Source: Altererythrobacter sp. TH136
GTDB lineage: Bacteria; Pseudomonadota; Alphaproteobacteria; Sphingomonadales; Sphingomonadaceae
DNA: 64,000 nt
Direction of reading: 5' to 3'
Assembly: GCF_007065885.1 (NCBI RefSeq)
Contig: NZ_CP041409.1
Span: forward strand, 1,213,501 to 1,277,500
The notes under the pieces were generated by a model. The model did no database searches. It was not told the origin of the DNA and saw only the letters and a program-made list of their open reading frames with translations. Numbering within the stretch: the stretch's first letter is position 1; the number at the start of each line of letters is the position of its first letter. Of the stretch, positions 32,434 through 42,115 are shown in pieces. The position numbers were made by a program, and so were the translations under genes.

Positions 32434-34521
32434 TCAGGCGGAACCTCCTACGACCGCCCTCGGGTCACGGTATCCGAGTAGTCGCAGCGCATTGATCACC
32501 ACTAATAAGGTCGATCCCTCATGCATAGCTACAGCAGGACCGATCCCGAGTCCGAAAATCGTGGCGGGCACAAGGATGGCTACCACTCCGAGGCTGACGA
32601 AGACGTTTTGCCTGATGACGGAGCGGGTGCGGCGGCTGAGCCCCACGGCGAACGGAAGGTGCGACAGGTCATCCGCCATGAGCGCGACGTCTGCGGTTTC
32701 GAGCGCGACGTCGGACCCTGCAGCGCCCATGGCAATCCCGACCGTCGCGCTTGCCATAGCCGGCGCGTCGTTCACGCCGTCCCCCACCATCGCGACCTTG
32801 CCCTCGGCGCTCAGCTTCTTGATCGCGTCGACCTTCTGCTCGGGCATGAGATCGCCCCAGGCTTCGTCCAACCCGACCTCGGCCGCGACCGCCTCGGCGG
32901 CACGCTGATGATCGCCAGAGATCATGATCATTCGGGTAATGCCGAGAGCGCGTAGCGTCGCGAGAGTTTGTTTGGCGGCCTCACGAGGTGTGTCGAGCAG
33001 GCCAATAACGCCAAGATCGATCTTGGCCCGACGCACGATCATCGTTGTGCGACCCTTTTCGCGAAAACCTTCGACGGCCGCCTGGGCCTCTGGAGAGAGC
33101 GGCGGAATTCCTTCAGCGCCGAACATTTCCGCCTTGCCAATGAGCACCGTCTGTCCATCGAGCATGGCGCGCACACCGCGGCCAGTGAGACTTTCGAGGT
33201 CGGACGCGGCCGGTATCGACGTATCTCCCAGCCGCTCCCGCCCACCCTTCACGATGGCTTCGGCCAGAGGATGATCACTCAGGCTCTCGACCGCTACGGC
33301 CGTAGCGAGCAGGTCAGTTTCCGAAGTGCCGCCAAGCGGGAGAAGGTCCGTGATCCTCGGCTCACCCTTAGTGAGCGTGCCCGTCTTGTCGAAAGCGATC
33401 GCCGTCAACGAGCCAAGGTTTTCCAGTGGCCCCCCTCCTTTAACCAGCACGCCGCCCCGAGCGGCGCGAGCTACCCCGGACAGAACTGCGCTAGGGGTGG
33501 CGATCGCAAGCGCACAGGGGCTCGCTGCCACCAGGACCGCCATTGCGCGATAGAAGCTATCGCGGAATGGCTCGTCGACAACCACCCATGCAAATAGCAG
33601 CAGCACGGCCAGGACCAGAACCGCAGGCACGAAGAAGCGTTCGAATTTGTCCGTAAACCGCTGCGTGGGAGACTTCTGCGTTTCGGCTTGGCTTACCAGC
33701 TTCACGACCTTGGCCAACGCGCTGTCGGTCGAAAGCCGCGTCACCTCAATTTCGAGCGTTCCGCTACCGTTGATCGTACCGGCAAATACGCGATGTGCCG
33801 CTTCGACGCGCTCTGGCGCTTCGCGCGCTGTTGCTGGGTCGCTGACCGCCCGCTTGTCGACCGGCATGCTCTCGCCGGTCACGGGAGCCTGATTGACGCT
33901 GCTGTCACCGAGCACCACGAAACCATCTGCGGGTAGCCGCTCGTTGGGCTTCACCAGAACTACGTCGCCGATGACCAGTGCCTCTACTGGCACCTCCAAC
34001 GTCGCACCGTCGCGCCGGACGACAGCGGTCTTCGGTGCCAATTCAGCAAGTGCTTCAATCGCGCGCTTGGCACGACCCATCGCGTAGTGCTCCAGCGCAT
34101 GCCCCAGGCTGAAGAGGAACAGCAGGAGCGCGCCTTCAGCCCAAGCGCCGAGCGCGGCGGCGCCAGCTGCGGCGACCAGCATGAGCGTGTCGATTTCGAA
34201 CCGCTTCTGCAGCAGGTTTCGGAGAGCCTCACCGGCGGTGAAGTAACCGCCCAAGGCGTAGGCAGCGATGTAGCACGCTAAGGGTAACCAGCCAGGCGCG
34301 CCGGCGACCAGCTTTTCGATCGCGAAGCCGATGCCAAGGGCCGCTCCGCAAGCCAGGGCAAAATACAGCTCCGTGTTCGGACCGAGGATGCCCCCATGCG
34401 CATGGTCTTGGCCATCATCAGGTCCATGACCACCCGGTCCATGTGCGTGACCCTCGTGGCTGCCGATCTCGGGCAAGCGTCCAGTGCTCGATGGAAGGTG
34501 AGGTTCAGCTACGCTTGCCAT
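32434..34521 (-). CDS. P1B-4-type heavy-metal P-type ATPase, 695 aa
   Basis: ATP-driven metal exporter in the inner membrane. SPCALAIATP in a membrane helix and HEGSTLLVVINALRLL near the C-terminus are the P1B-4 signatures associated with Co, Zn or Cd. Catalytic parts: DKTGTLTKGEP (phosphorylated Asp), SDHPLAEAI, GDGVNDAPAMA. The N-terminus has no CxxC metal domain but a His-rich stretch (HEGHAHGPGGHGPDDG). The ATG at 34521 has a GGGAGA upstream. Last gene of the czc-type operon; works with the CzcCBA pump to clear cytoplasmic metal. The name czcP could fit, but I leave the symbol blank. Confidence 0.9.
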   Translation of the reverse strand: MASVAEPHLPSSTGRLPEIGSHEGHAHGPGGHGPDDGQDHAHGGILGPNTELYFALACGAALGIGFAIEKLVAGAPGWLPLACYIAAYALGGYFTAGEALRNLLQKRFEIDTLMLVAAAGAAALGAWAEGALLLFLFSLGHALEHYAMGRAKRAIEALAELAPKTAVVRRDGATLEVPVEALVIGDVVLVKPNERLPADGFVVLGDSSVNQAPVTGESMPVDKRAVSDPATAREAPERVEAAHRVFAGTINGSGTLEIEVTRLSTDSALAKVVKLVSQAETQKSPTQRFTDKFERFFVPAVLVLAVLLLFAWVVVDEPFRDSFYRAMAVLVAASPCALAIATPSAVLSGVARAARGGVLVKGGGPLENLGSLTAIAFDKTGTLTKGEPRITDLLPLGGTSETDLLATAVAVESLSDHPLAEAIVKGGRERLGDTSIPAASDLESLTGRGVRAMLDGQTVLIGKAEMFGAEGIPPLSPEAQAAVEGFREKGRTTMIVRRAKIDLGVIGLLDTPREAAKQTLATLRALGITRMIMISGDHQRAAEAVAAEVGLDEAWGDLMPEQKVDAIKKLSAEGKVAMVGDGVNDAPAMASATVGIAMGAAGSDVALETADVALMADDLSHLPFAVGLSRRTRSVIRQNVFVSLGVVAILVPATIFGLGIGPAVAMHEGSTLLVVINALRLLGYRDPRAVVGGSA

Positions 34522-34618
34522 CAAGTTGTCTCCCTCACCAATTTCGCGGCAGGTTGCGCTTGGAGAACCGAAACCCGCGGTTTCACTGCGCGCTCACAAA
34601 ACCTTGCGGGCCCCGCAC

Positions 34619-37600
34619 TCATGCTGGCTGCCTTGCGGGTCTATTGTCGTCGACCACCCGCTCGCCCAGCGAAGTCACATCGCTGTAGTCCCCAGGCACG
34701 TGCTCCTTTTGGCGGCCGCGCAGCAACAGGAGACTGATTGCGGGCAAGACGAAGAGAGTTAGCAAGGTTGAAGTGATCAGTCCGCCAATGACGACGATCG
34801 CCAGCGGCTTCTGCACTTCCGCGCCAGTGCCGGTGGCAATCGCCATTGGCACGAATCCTATTGCAGGGACGATGCCGGTCATCAGCACCGCACGAACGCG
34901 CTCCATGGTGCCTTCCGCAATGGCCTGATCCACCGGCCGCCCTGCGTCGAGCCGCTGATTGATGCTGGTCATCACAACGAGCCCGTTCAGCACCGTCACG
35001 CCGGACAACACGATGAACCCCACGGCAGCAGACACCGAGAAGGGGAACCCGGTTAGCAACAGCGAGAACACACCCCCGGCCAACGCAAGCGGGATGGCCG
35101 AATAAACCGCGATAGACTGACGGATACCTCCAAGCGCCATGAACAGGATGCCGAAGATTGCCGCGAAGATGACCGGGATGACAAGCGACAGGGTCCGGGA
35201 AGCCGCCTGCAGATTCTGGAACTGTCCGCCCCATTCGACGAAGCTGCCCGGCGGCAACTTGATCTGCTCGGCGACCTTGGCCTGCGCTTCGGAAACGAAC
35301 GAGCCCAGATCGTTGCCGCGCACGTTAGCCTGCACGACCACCCGGCGTTTTCCGTTTTCACGGCTGACCTGGTTGAGCCCTTCCGAAAAGTTGAAGCGGG
35401 CTACCTCGCGTAACGGCACCGAAGCACGGTGCGCGTCTTCGCCAGAGAGCATTACTGGAAGCGCACCGACCGCGTCGAGATCGTTGCGGGTGAAGTTATC
35501 GAGACGAACAACGATGTCGTATCGCCGATCACCCTCGAACACGATCCCTGCTTCGCGCCCGCCCATAGCCGCCGCGACTGTGTCGCTTACGTCCTGAAGA
35601 CTGAGCCCGTAACGAGCGATCGCATCGCGATCGAATTGCACGTCGAGCACGGGGAATCCTGCCGTCTGCTCAACCTTTACGTCGGCTGCGCCTGGGACGG
35701 TGTTGAGCACCTCAGCGATTTCCTGGGCCGTTCGTCCCATGGCTTCGAGATCATCGCCATAGACCTTTATGGCGATATCGCCTCGCACACCTGCGATGAG
35801 CTCGTTGAAGCGCAGCTGGATCGGCTGGCTGATTTCTACGGCGTTTCCGATAAGAGGCTCCAACGCCCCCTCGACACGTTCAATGACTTCATCCTTCGTA
35901 TCGACACCGTCGGGCCACTCATCCTTGGGCTTGAGGATGATAAAGGTATCCGACGCATTCACGGGCATCGGATCGCTTGCCACTTCGGCAGTGCCCGTCT
36001 TGGAGTAAACAAGCGACACTTCTGGTAGTTTGACCACGGCGCGCTCTACTTGGCGCTGCATCTCGGTCGACTTGTTAAGCGAGGTCGAAGGGATGCGAAG
36101 AGCCTGCATTGCCAGGTTCCCTTCACCAAGCACCGGAAGGAACTCGCTTCCGAGCATCATAAAAACCAGCACCGCTGCCCCGAAAGTGCCGGCGCCAGCC
36201 CCGATCCAAGGCCACGGCCGAGAAATGACGCGCTTGAGCAGAGGCTCGTAGCGCTCCTTGACCCACGCAACGGCGTTCACTTCCTTCTCGGCAACTTCGC
36301 CGCGGATGAGCAGGGCGATCATTGCTGGCACGAAAGTAAGGGAGGCCACGAACGCACCGGCGAGAGCCAGCAGGACGGTGATCGCCATTGGCGAGAAGGT
36401 CTTGCCTTCCACGCCCGTGAAGGTGAGCAGCGGAACAAAGACGAGGAAGATGATTGCCTGCCCATAAAGGGTCGGCTTGACCATCTCACGTGATGCTTCG
36501 AACACTTCATGCAGACGCTCATCAAGCGTGAGCACGCGGCCCAATTGACTTTGGCGATGCGCCAAGCGTTGCAGGCAGTTTTCGATGATGATGATTGAGC
36601 CATCGACGATCAGGCCGAAATCGAGCGCCCCTAGGCTCATCAAGTTGCCGGATGTGCCTGTGAAGTTCATTCCGGTGCCCATGACCAGGAACGAGATCGG
36701 GATCACCAGCGTCGCAATGATCGCGGCTCGGAAATTGCCGAGCAGCCAGAACAACACAGCGGCAACTAGAAGAGCACCTTCGGCGAGGTTCTTTTCGACC
36801 GTGCCAATGGTCGCATCGACCAGCTCGGATCGATCTAGCACCGGCTTGACGGTCACCCCCGGCGGAAGCGATTTTGCGACTTGATCCAGTCGTTCGGCGG
36901 AAGCTGCAGCTACAATCCGGCTGTTGCCCCCGGCAAGCATAAGCACCGTGCCGATGACCACTTCCCTGCCGTTCTGGGTAGCGGATCCGGTGCGGAGCTC
37001 TCCGCCAATCTGGACGGAAGCGACGTCGCTTACTCTAACCGGCACACCGCCGCGATTGGCGACCGTTGCCCGGGATATTTCATCGAGAGTGCGGATGCGG
37101 CCATCTGCCCGCACGAGGAACGCCTCTCCGCCGCGTTCGACGAAGTTAGCGCCGACCGAAACATTTGCTGCCTCGAGTGCCTCGGCGAGGTCGGTAAAGG
37201 AAACCCCAAAGCTCACCAACCTTGCTGGATCAGGCTGGACGACGAACTGCTTTTCGTAACCACCGATCGAGTCGATGCCGGCTACACCCGTCACCGAGCG
37301 TAGCTGGGGCCGGATTACCCAGTCTTGGACCGAGCGTAAGTAGCCCTGCTTGGCCACATCGTCTTTGAGGAGCTCGCCTTCGGGAGTCTGGTAGGAGCCG
37401 TCGGGCTGAAATCCCGGTCGACCCGGCACTTTTGGGTTCGCTTTGGTGCCTGCAGGAGCAAAGTCGACGACGTACATCAGCACTTCACCGAGCCCGGTCG
37501 AGACCGGACCCATCTCCGGCTCGATGCCCTCAGGCAACGCGCCTTTCGCCTGGTTCAGTCGTTCCGCGACTTGCTGACGCGCGAAGTAGAGATCGGTGTC

Positions 37601-37897
37601 GTCTTCGAAGACAACGGTTACCTGGCTGAAACCGTTGCGCGAGATCGATCGTGAACCTTCGAGACCGGGTATACCGGCCATCGCGGTTTCGACCGGAAAT
37701 GTAACCAGCCGCTCCATGTCGAGCGGGCCAAGGTTGGGCGCGACTGTGTTGATCTGCACCTGCTTATTGGTGATGTCCGGCACTGCATCGATCGGCAGCT
37801 TGAGGAGCTGCGTCACCCCGTAAGCCGAGACGATCAGCGTGACGATGACCACCGCCCACCGAAATCGGATGGCGGCGTCTAGGATTCGTTCAATCAT
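34619..37897 (-). CDS. czcA: CzcA-type heavy-metal efflux RND transporter, 1092 aa
   Basis: Inner-membrane proton-driven pump of the HME-RND family. Twelve membrane helices are laid out as one N-terminal, five, one and five, with two large periplasmic loops. The helix-IV motif DFGLIVDGSIIIIEN carries the proton-relay Asp. Opening MIERILDAAIRFRW and the DAVPDITNKQVQ segment are typical of CzcA/CusA. The frame is open further upstream; the ATG at 37897, directly after the CzcB stop, is the true start. Exports Co/Zn/Cd (divalent-type by its neighbours) through CzcB and CzcC. Metal specificity is inferred. Confidence 0.92.
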   Translation of the reverse strand: MIERILDAAIRFRWAVVIVTLIVSAYGVTQLLKLPIDAVPDITNKQVQINTVAPNLGPLDMERLVTFPVETAMAGIPGLEGSRSISRNGFSQVTVVFEDDTDLYFARQQVAERLNQAKGALPEGIEPEMGPVSTGLGEVLMYVVDFAPAGTKANPKVPGRPGFQPDGSYQTPEGELLKDDVAKQGYLRSVQDWVIRPQLRSVTGVAGIDSIGGYEKQFVVQPDPARLVSFGVSFTDLAEALEAANVSVGANFVERGGEAFLVRADGRIRTLDEISRATVANRGGVPVRVSDVASVQIGGELRTGSATQNGREVVIGTVLMLAGGNSRIVAAASAERLDQVAKSLPPGVTVKPVLDRSELVDATIGTVEKNLAEGALLVAAVLFWLLGNFRAAIIATLVIPISFLVMGTGMNFTGTSGNLMSLGALDFGLIVDGSIIIIENCLQRLAHRQSQLGRVLTLDERLHEVFEASREMVKPTLYGQAIIFLVFVPLLTFTGVEGKTFSPMAITVLLALAGAFVASLTFVPAMIALLIRGEVAEKEVNAVAWVKERYEPLLKRVISRPWPWIGAGAGTFGAAVLVFMMLGSEFLPVLGEGNLAMQALRIPSTSLNKSTEMQRQVERAVVKLPEVSLVYSKTGTAEVASDPMPVNASDTFIILKPKDEWPDGVDTKDEVIERVEGALEPLIGNAVEISQPIQLRFNELIAGVRGDIAIKVYGDDLEAMGRTAQEIAEVLNTVPGAADVKVEQTAGFPVLDVQFDRDAIARYGLSLQDVSDTVAAAMGGREAGIVFEGDRRYDIVVRLDNFTRNDLDAVGALPVMLSGEDAHRASVPLREVARFNFSEGLNQVSRENGKRRVVVQANVRGNDLGSFVSEAQAKVAEQIKLPPGSFVEWGGQFQNLQAASRTLSLVIPVIFAAIFGILFMALGGIRQSIAVYSAIPLALAGGVFSLLLTGFPFSVSAAVGFIVLSGVTVLNGLVVMTSINQRLDAGRPVDQAIAEGTMERVRAVLMTGIVPAIGFVPMAIATGTGAEVQKPLAIVVIGGLITSTLLTLFVLPAISLLLLRGRQKEHVPGDYSDVTSLGERVVDDNRPARQPA

Positions 37898-37898
37898 C

Positions 37899-39083
37899 CT
37901 AGTGCTCCGCCTCGCCCTTGCCGAGTTCGGCTTTGAGCAAGAAAGCGTTTCTCGTGGCGATTGTGACGCCGGGACGTAGCCCACTAACGACTTCGATCCG
38001 GCCGCCGCTGCGCTGGCCTGTAGCTACGTTCGTGGCCTGGAACCCTTTGGCGGTCTTCATGAACACGACGTCTCGGCCTTCGACCGACTGGACAGCTTCT
38101 TCGGGCAAAGTGATGCGCCCGTCGCCGTCCTCCCCCGACCGGATTCGCACACGCAAACCCTGGCCTTGGCTGAGCCCAGCTACGCCAGCTGGTTGCAGTA
38201 CCGCAGTAAGGCTACGGCTCTCCGGATCGAGCCCAGGCGTGATTGAGCGGACTGTTGCGCTGCGGGTATTACCGCCCGGCAATTCGAGAACGGCCACTAC
38301 ACCGGGACGGATGCGCGCAGCATCGGCGGGCAAGACGGAAGCATTGATCTGGACGCTGTTCGGGTTCGCGACGCGGAACAACTCGGTCCCGGCAGCGACG
38401 AATGCGCCCAGCTTGGCGTCGCTCTTGGTGACCTGGCCAGAGACTAAGCTAACGACGGATAGCGTGCGACCGTCCCCGCTCACCCTGGCGGCGCCGGCCG
38501 CAGCCTGAGTCCGCCTGACCTCGGCTTGGGCTTCAGCCAACGCCGCTTGTGCCCCTTCCAGATCTTGGCGCGCGGTTACCTTGGCATCGTATAGACGCTT
38601 CTCGCGGTCGTAGGTCGACCTCGCCAACGCCAGCCGCGCAGCGGCGGCGCTGCGCTCTGACGCTATCGAAGAGGCCTCGCGGCTTTCCATCACTGCCACC
38701 GCCTGCCCGGCGTTGACGTAGTCACCCAAGCGGCGGTTGATGCGCACAACTGTTCCATCAGCGCGTGCGGTCAAAACTGACTCCCCCTCCGGGGTCGCCG
38801 CAACCACGCCCTGGGCAATGATCTCGGAGCCGAGCCCGCCGCTGCGAACGATTTCGGTGATTATGCCGGCAGCTTGAGCGCGAGCCCCGTCAATCGCGAC
38901 GAACCCTTCAGGACCGTGGTTTTCCTCCGCTTCGCCATGCTCACCCGCTTCGCCTGCCGGTTCTGCAGCGTCCGGAGAGGTGTCGAACAGGGTCTGGCCA
39001 AGAAGAATGCCTCCGGCTGTGAACGCAAGTGCCCCCGCCGCCGCGAGAGCGAAACGGCGATTATCGTTTTTGAGCAGTTCCAT
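37899..39083 (-). CDS. czcB: CzcB-type RND periplasmic adaptor, 394 aa
   Basis: Membrane-fusion protein linking CzcA and CzcC. One N-terminal hydrophobic anchor (residues ~12-30), an acidic/His linker (EHGEAEENHGPEGF) that may bind metal, then a split lipoyl domain (DGTVVRINRRLGDYVNAGQA … VSLVSGQVTKSDAKLGAFV) around an Ala-rich hairpin (RSAAAARLALARSTYDREKR), and β-barrel parts (GVVAVLELPGGNTRSATV). Its stop codon nearly touches the CzcA start; it follows CzcC by 11 bases. Part of the single leftward metal operon. Confidence 0.92.
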   Translation of the reverse strand: MELLKNDNRRFALAAAGALAFTAGGILLGQTLFDTSPDAAEPAGEAGEHGEAEENHGPEGFVAIDGARAQAAGIITEIVRSGGLGSEIIAQGVVAATPEGESVLTARADGTVVRINRRLGDYVNAGQAVAVMESREASSIASERSAAAARLALARSTYDREKRLYDAKVTARQDLEGAQAALAEAQAEVRRTQAAAGAARVSGDGRTLSVVSLVSGQVTKSDAKLGAFVAAGTELFRVANPNSVQINASVLPADAARIRPGVVAVLELPGGNTRSATVRSITPGLDPESRSLTAVLQPAGVAGLSQGQGLRVRIRSGEDGDGRITLPEEAVQSVEGRDVVFMKTAKGFQATNVATGQRSGGRIEVVSGLRPGVTIATRNAFLLKAELGKGEAEH

Positions 39084-39094
39084 CGTTGGATATC

Positions 39095-40303
39095 CTACTG
39101 AGCGTTGGCGCGAGCAAGCGCTGCCAAGGCAAGAGCACGGTCAAGTTGGGCATCGATCACTGCCAGCCGTGCGCGGTTCAATGCTTCCTGGGCTTCGATA
39201 AGTTCAAGCAGCGGGAACTTGCCCGCACGGTAACCCAGCTCTGCAACGCGTAGAGCTTCGGTCGCCTCGCGAAGGCCGGCGCCAGACAAGGCAGTCACAC
39301 GCTCGTGAGCCGCAGCGAGCAAATTTTCTGCTTCGCGTCGGGTGAAGGCCGTATCAAGCCGGGCTTGGAGCACTGCGGCTTCGGCAGCGTCCCGTTCGGC
39401 GGTAGCGATCGGCACACCGGATCGGACCGAGCGCTTGAACGGGAGGGGAACCGAAACACCCATTACCAGCGCATGGTCACCGGTCTCTTCGAACCGCCGC
39501 ACGCCGCCAGACGCGGTGATGTTTGGCATACCTTCTGCGCGCGCCAGTGCGATCCGCGCGGTGCTTGTGTCGCGTTCAGCGGCAGCCAATCGTTCGTCGA
39601 GACTCGCCGCTTCAGGAGGTAGCGAGCCGGTAGGAGGGACATCGCTGCCAGACGCCGACAACTCGGGATCGTCGGTGGCAATCAGAAGCCCAAGGCGCCG
39701 ACGGGCCGTCAAGAGTTGGCCGAAGGTTCGGAGCGCTTCAGCGCGTGCTTCGGCCAGCAGGGCATCGGCGCGCAACTTGCGAAGCGGCGGGTCACGCCCA
39801 GCATCGACCAGCAGCCCGGCTACCCTGGACAGCTCTTCGGCGCGCGTGATGTTGCTTCGAGCTAATACTGCGCGTTCCTCGGCCGCGCGTAGCTCGGCAT
39901 GCGCCGCCGCGACATCGTAAGCTAGATCAACCTCGGCCTTTCGTAGCGACAGCTGAGCAAAGCTTAGCTCGGCGGCGGCGACCCCCCGCCTCGCTCGACG
40001 CTCGCCACCGAGTTCGAATTCCTGCGAAACCGCCAGCGTCGTCTCGGTTTGCCGAAAGACGTCGTAGGGGCCGGTGCCGGCAAAGTTTTCCAGCTCTAGC
40101 TCGAGCTCAGGGTTTGGACGCAGTCTAGCCTGGATCGCGCGTGCCTCGGCCGCGCGAAGTTGCGCCTGGGCTCGAACAATTCGTGGCGAAGCTTGCAGGC
40201 TCTTGTCCAGCGCTTGGCCGAGGGTGACCGGCTCAGCGAGGGCTGAACTGACCGGAATGACAAGCGCACTCGCGAAAAGCGAGACGCACCAACGTCGTAA
40301 CAT
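39095..40303 (-). CDS. czcC: CzcC-type outer-membrane factor (TolC family), 402 aa
   Basis: Outer-membrane channel of the metal pump. A signal peptide (VSLFASALVIPVSSALA) is followed by two TolC-like repeats: TLGQALDKSLQASPRIVRAQ, PNPELELELENFAGTGPYD and the second repeat with GYRAGKFPLLELIEAQEALN. Long Ala/Glu/Arg-rich helices form the trans-periplasmic tunnel. First of the three czc genes in transcription order, downstream of the CDF, methyltransferase and small His/Cys protein genes. Confidence 0.9.
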   Translation of the reverse strand: MLRRWCVSLFASALVIPVSSALAEPVTLGQALDKSLQASPRIVRAQAQLRAAEARAIQARLRPNPELELELENFAGTGPYDVFRQTETTLAVSQEFELGGERRARRGVAAAELSFAQLSLRKAEVDLAYDVAAAHAELRAAEERAVLARSNITRAEELSRVAGLLVDAGRDPPLRKLRADALLAEARAEALRTFGQLLTARRRLGLLIATDDPELSASGSDVPPTGSLPPEAASLDERLAAAERDTSTARIALARAEGMPNITASGGVRRFEETGDHALVMGVSVPLPFKRSVRSGVPIATAERDAAEAAVLQARLDTAFTRREAENLLAAAHERVTALSGAGLREATEALRVAELGYRAGKFPLLELIEAQEALNRARLAVIDAQLDRALALAALARANAQ

Positions 40304-40361
40304 TTTGAGAAACTCCTGATCCTATGCAGTTCGCGCGAGCAAGCTCGCGCGGGCAAAAGGC

Positions 40362-40760
40362 TCAGGTTGCGGGAGGCTCGATCGGTGGCGCGCTGCGCAG
40401 CGAGGCCATGGCGAGCACTGACGACACGAGATAAACTTCGGCCATCAGCTCACGGCTCGGGCCGGCCTCGATCGCGGAGACCGGCGTGGCGCAGCTGCAA
40501 TGGTGATGGATAGCTAACCCTGATCCCATGGGTGCTTGTTCCGAAGGCGCACCATCGTCGGATGCCTGGTTCTCGGCTTCTTCGAGATGTCCGGATACTT
40601 CACCGGCGTGGGCCGCAGCGTCGTCAGAGGGGTGAGCTAGCAAAGGCGAACTCACGCTGCCTAACAGCAGGCCGATAAGTACGAGAAAAGCTAGAACGCT
40701 ACGATGCACGGAGGGCCGCCTATCAGACCGCTTCCTCGCAAGCAATTGTGCGGTGACCAT
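40362..40760 (-). CDS. small exported His/Cys protein of the metal operon, ~132 aa
   Basis: One hydrophobic segment (VLAFLVLIGLLLGSVSSPLL) after a basic N-terminus suggests an anchored or exported protein. The remainder is rich in acidic residues and His (HPSDDAAAHAGEVSGH) and carries HHHCSCAT, a plausible metal site. Similar small proteins sit in sphingomonad czc operons, with no known function; a periplasmic metal chaperone or sensor is conceivable. Several starts are possible (GTG 40790, ATG 40769 or 40760) and none has a good ribosome-binding site. Confidence 0.6.
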   Translation of the reverse strand: MVTAQLLARKRSDRRPSVHRSVLAFLVLIGLLLGSVSSPLLAHPSDDAAAHAGEVSGHLEEAENQASDDGAPSEQAPMGSGLAIHHHCSCATPVSAIEAGPSRELMAEVYLVSSVLAMASLRSAPPIEPPAT

Positions 40761-40804
40761 AAGCCGCATTCGCCATTCGCTAAGCCGCACAACGGAGCCT
40801 TAGA

Positions 40805-41392
40805 TCAAAACCAGCGTCGCACAGATTGGCGATACTGTTCGAAGCTGTTTCCGTGGAGGCCCAAGAGATGCGTCTCCTCGAGGCGAACTTGCACCTGCAT
40901 CAGCACCTCGCCGAGCAAGAATATTGCCAGTGTCATCCCGCTGGGAAGGACCAGGAGGAGGCCAAGCAAGCTTGCCCGCATGCCCAAAAAGATGGGGTTG
41001 CGACTGCGCGCGAATATCCCGCGCGTGACCAACGGCGTCGGCGTATCCTTGTCGATCCCTATGCGCCAGGAAGCGCCCATCTGAGCCTGCGCTGCCACTA
41101 TCCAGACCAGCGACAATATGAGCAGGGCCCAGCCGGCTTTCTGAAGTGCGGATTGCTCCAACCAGCGCAATTGCCCGAGCACTCGGTCAGGAAGTCCCAG
41201 CGAAAGCGCGATCAACAAAGCGAATACCGCAATGAGCGTCGCACGAAACCACTTCCCGACGAGACCATAGGCCGTGTCATCATATGGCAAGACCAGGGCG
41301 TTCACCCCGTCGCGTCGCCACAGGCGAAAGGTTGGCCAGAAAAATGCCAAGGCAAAGAAAGTCGCGAAAAAGACCAGGAGCGCGATAGGCAT
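40805..41392 (-). CDS. isoprenylcysteine carboxylmethyltransferase-like membrane protein, 195 aa
   Basis: Four to five hydrophobic helices and the C-terminal ICMT/PEMT-like signature: LVTRGIFARSRNPIFLGM, then a helix, then VRLEETHLLGLHGNSFEQY. In this family the RNP/E..H region binds AdoMet and the enzyme methylates a small molecule or protein Cys/N at the membrane. Such genes recur next to czc genes (CzcN-like), where the substrate is not known. Located between the CDF gene and the small His/Cys gene in the same leftward operon. Confidence 0.75.
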   Translation of the reverse strand: MPIALLVFFATFFALAFFWPTFRLWRRDGVNALVLPYDDTAYGLVGKWFRATLIAVFALLIALSLGLPDRVLGQLRWLEQSALQKAGWALLILSLVWIVAAQAQMGASWRIGIDKDTPTPLVTRGIFARSRNPIFLGMRASLLGLLLVLPSGMTLAIFLLGEVLMQVQVRLEETHLLGLHGNSFEQYRQSVRRWF

Positions 41393-41397
41393 TGTCG

Positions 41398-42045
41398 TTA
41401 CTCCGCAGGGTGCGCGTGAGGCCGCGCGGTGTCCGCTAGCTCGCCGCGCGCTTGCCGAATAATCTGGAACCCGCCGGAGAGGCCAAGCGTCGCCAAAATT
41501 GCTGCCACTACGAGATCGGGCCAGGCGGTCCCGGTTCCAAACACACCAGCCGCCGCCGCCACGACCGCGACGTTGCCGATCGCGTCGTTACGCGAGCAAA
41601 TCCAAACCGAGCGCATATTCGCGTCGCCAGAGCGAAAGCGGTACAGCATCAATGCGACGCCAACATTTGCCACCAAGGCCAAAACGCCGATCAGGCCCAT
41701 CGTCCCCGCATGAGGCGATGCTCCTAGCACCGCGGCATAAGCGGTACTTCCCAGCACCCACAGACCCAGCGCGATAAGCGTGACGCCCTTGAGCAGAGCA
41801 GCGCGGGCACGCCAGACCAAAGCCATCCCGGCAACGACTAGGCTGATGGCGTAGTTCGCCGCATCGCCCAGAAAATCGAGAGCGTCCGCCATCAACGCAC
41901 GCGAATCGGCGCTAACACCAGCGACCAGTTCTAAGGCGAACATGCCTGCATTGATGACCAGAGCGATCCACAGCGCCCGACGCCAGCGTGGATCATTCAG
42001 TCCGCTTTCGGTGGCGCATCCGCCACCCGAACAACTCCCACTCAC
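41398..42045 (-). CDS. cation diffusion facilitator family transporter, 215 aa
   Basis: Six-helix metal/proton antiporter fold of the CDF type: GMFALELVAGVSADSRALMA is the family's helix-1/2 signature. The metal-binding helices read DALDFLGDAANY (D..xD) and SRNDAIGNVAVV, rather than the HxxxD of zinc-specific CDFs, so the metal may be Co or Ni or broad. The N-terminus SGSCSGGGC is Cys-rich. It is the first gene of the operon, directly behind the MerR-type promoter at 42082-42112. The protein lacks the long C-terminal cytoplasmic domain of many CDFs. Confidence 0.82.
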   Translation of the reverse strand: MSGSCSGGGCATESGLNDPRWRRALWIALVINAGMFALELVAGVSADSRALMADALDFLGDAANYAISLVVAGMALVWRARAALLKGVTLIALGLWVLGSTAYAAVLGASPHAGTMGLIGVLALVANVGVALMLYRFRSGDANMRSVWICSRNDAIGNVAVVAAAAGVFGTGTAWPDLVVAAILATLGLSGGFQIIRQARGELADTARPHAHPAE

Positions 42046-42081
42046 GGTCCTACCTCCTCGACAAACTCCGAGTCGGCATCA

Positions 42082-42112
42082 CATATGCACCTTATAGCAA
42101 GTAGAGGGTCAA
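42082..42112 (-). promoter_or_regulatory. MerR-family promoter/operator driving the metal operon
   Basis: Minus strand: TTGACC (-35, 42107-42112), a 19-base spacer, then CATATG (-10, 42082-42087). The spacer holds an imperfect palindrome, ACCCTCTA-cttg-CTATAAGGT. An over-long spacer with a central dyad is the hallmark of MerR-type regulation, in which the metal-bound activator untwists the DNA. The MerR gene starts four bases from the -35 box, on the other strand. Confidence 0.8.
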
Positions 42113-42115
42113 GCG

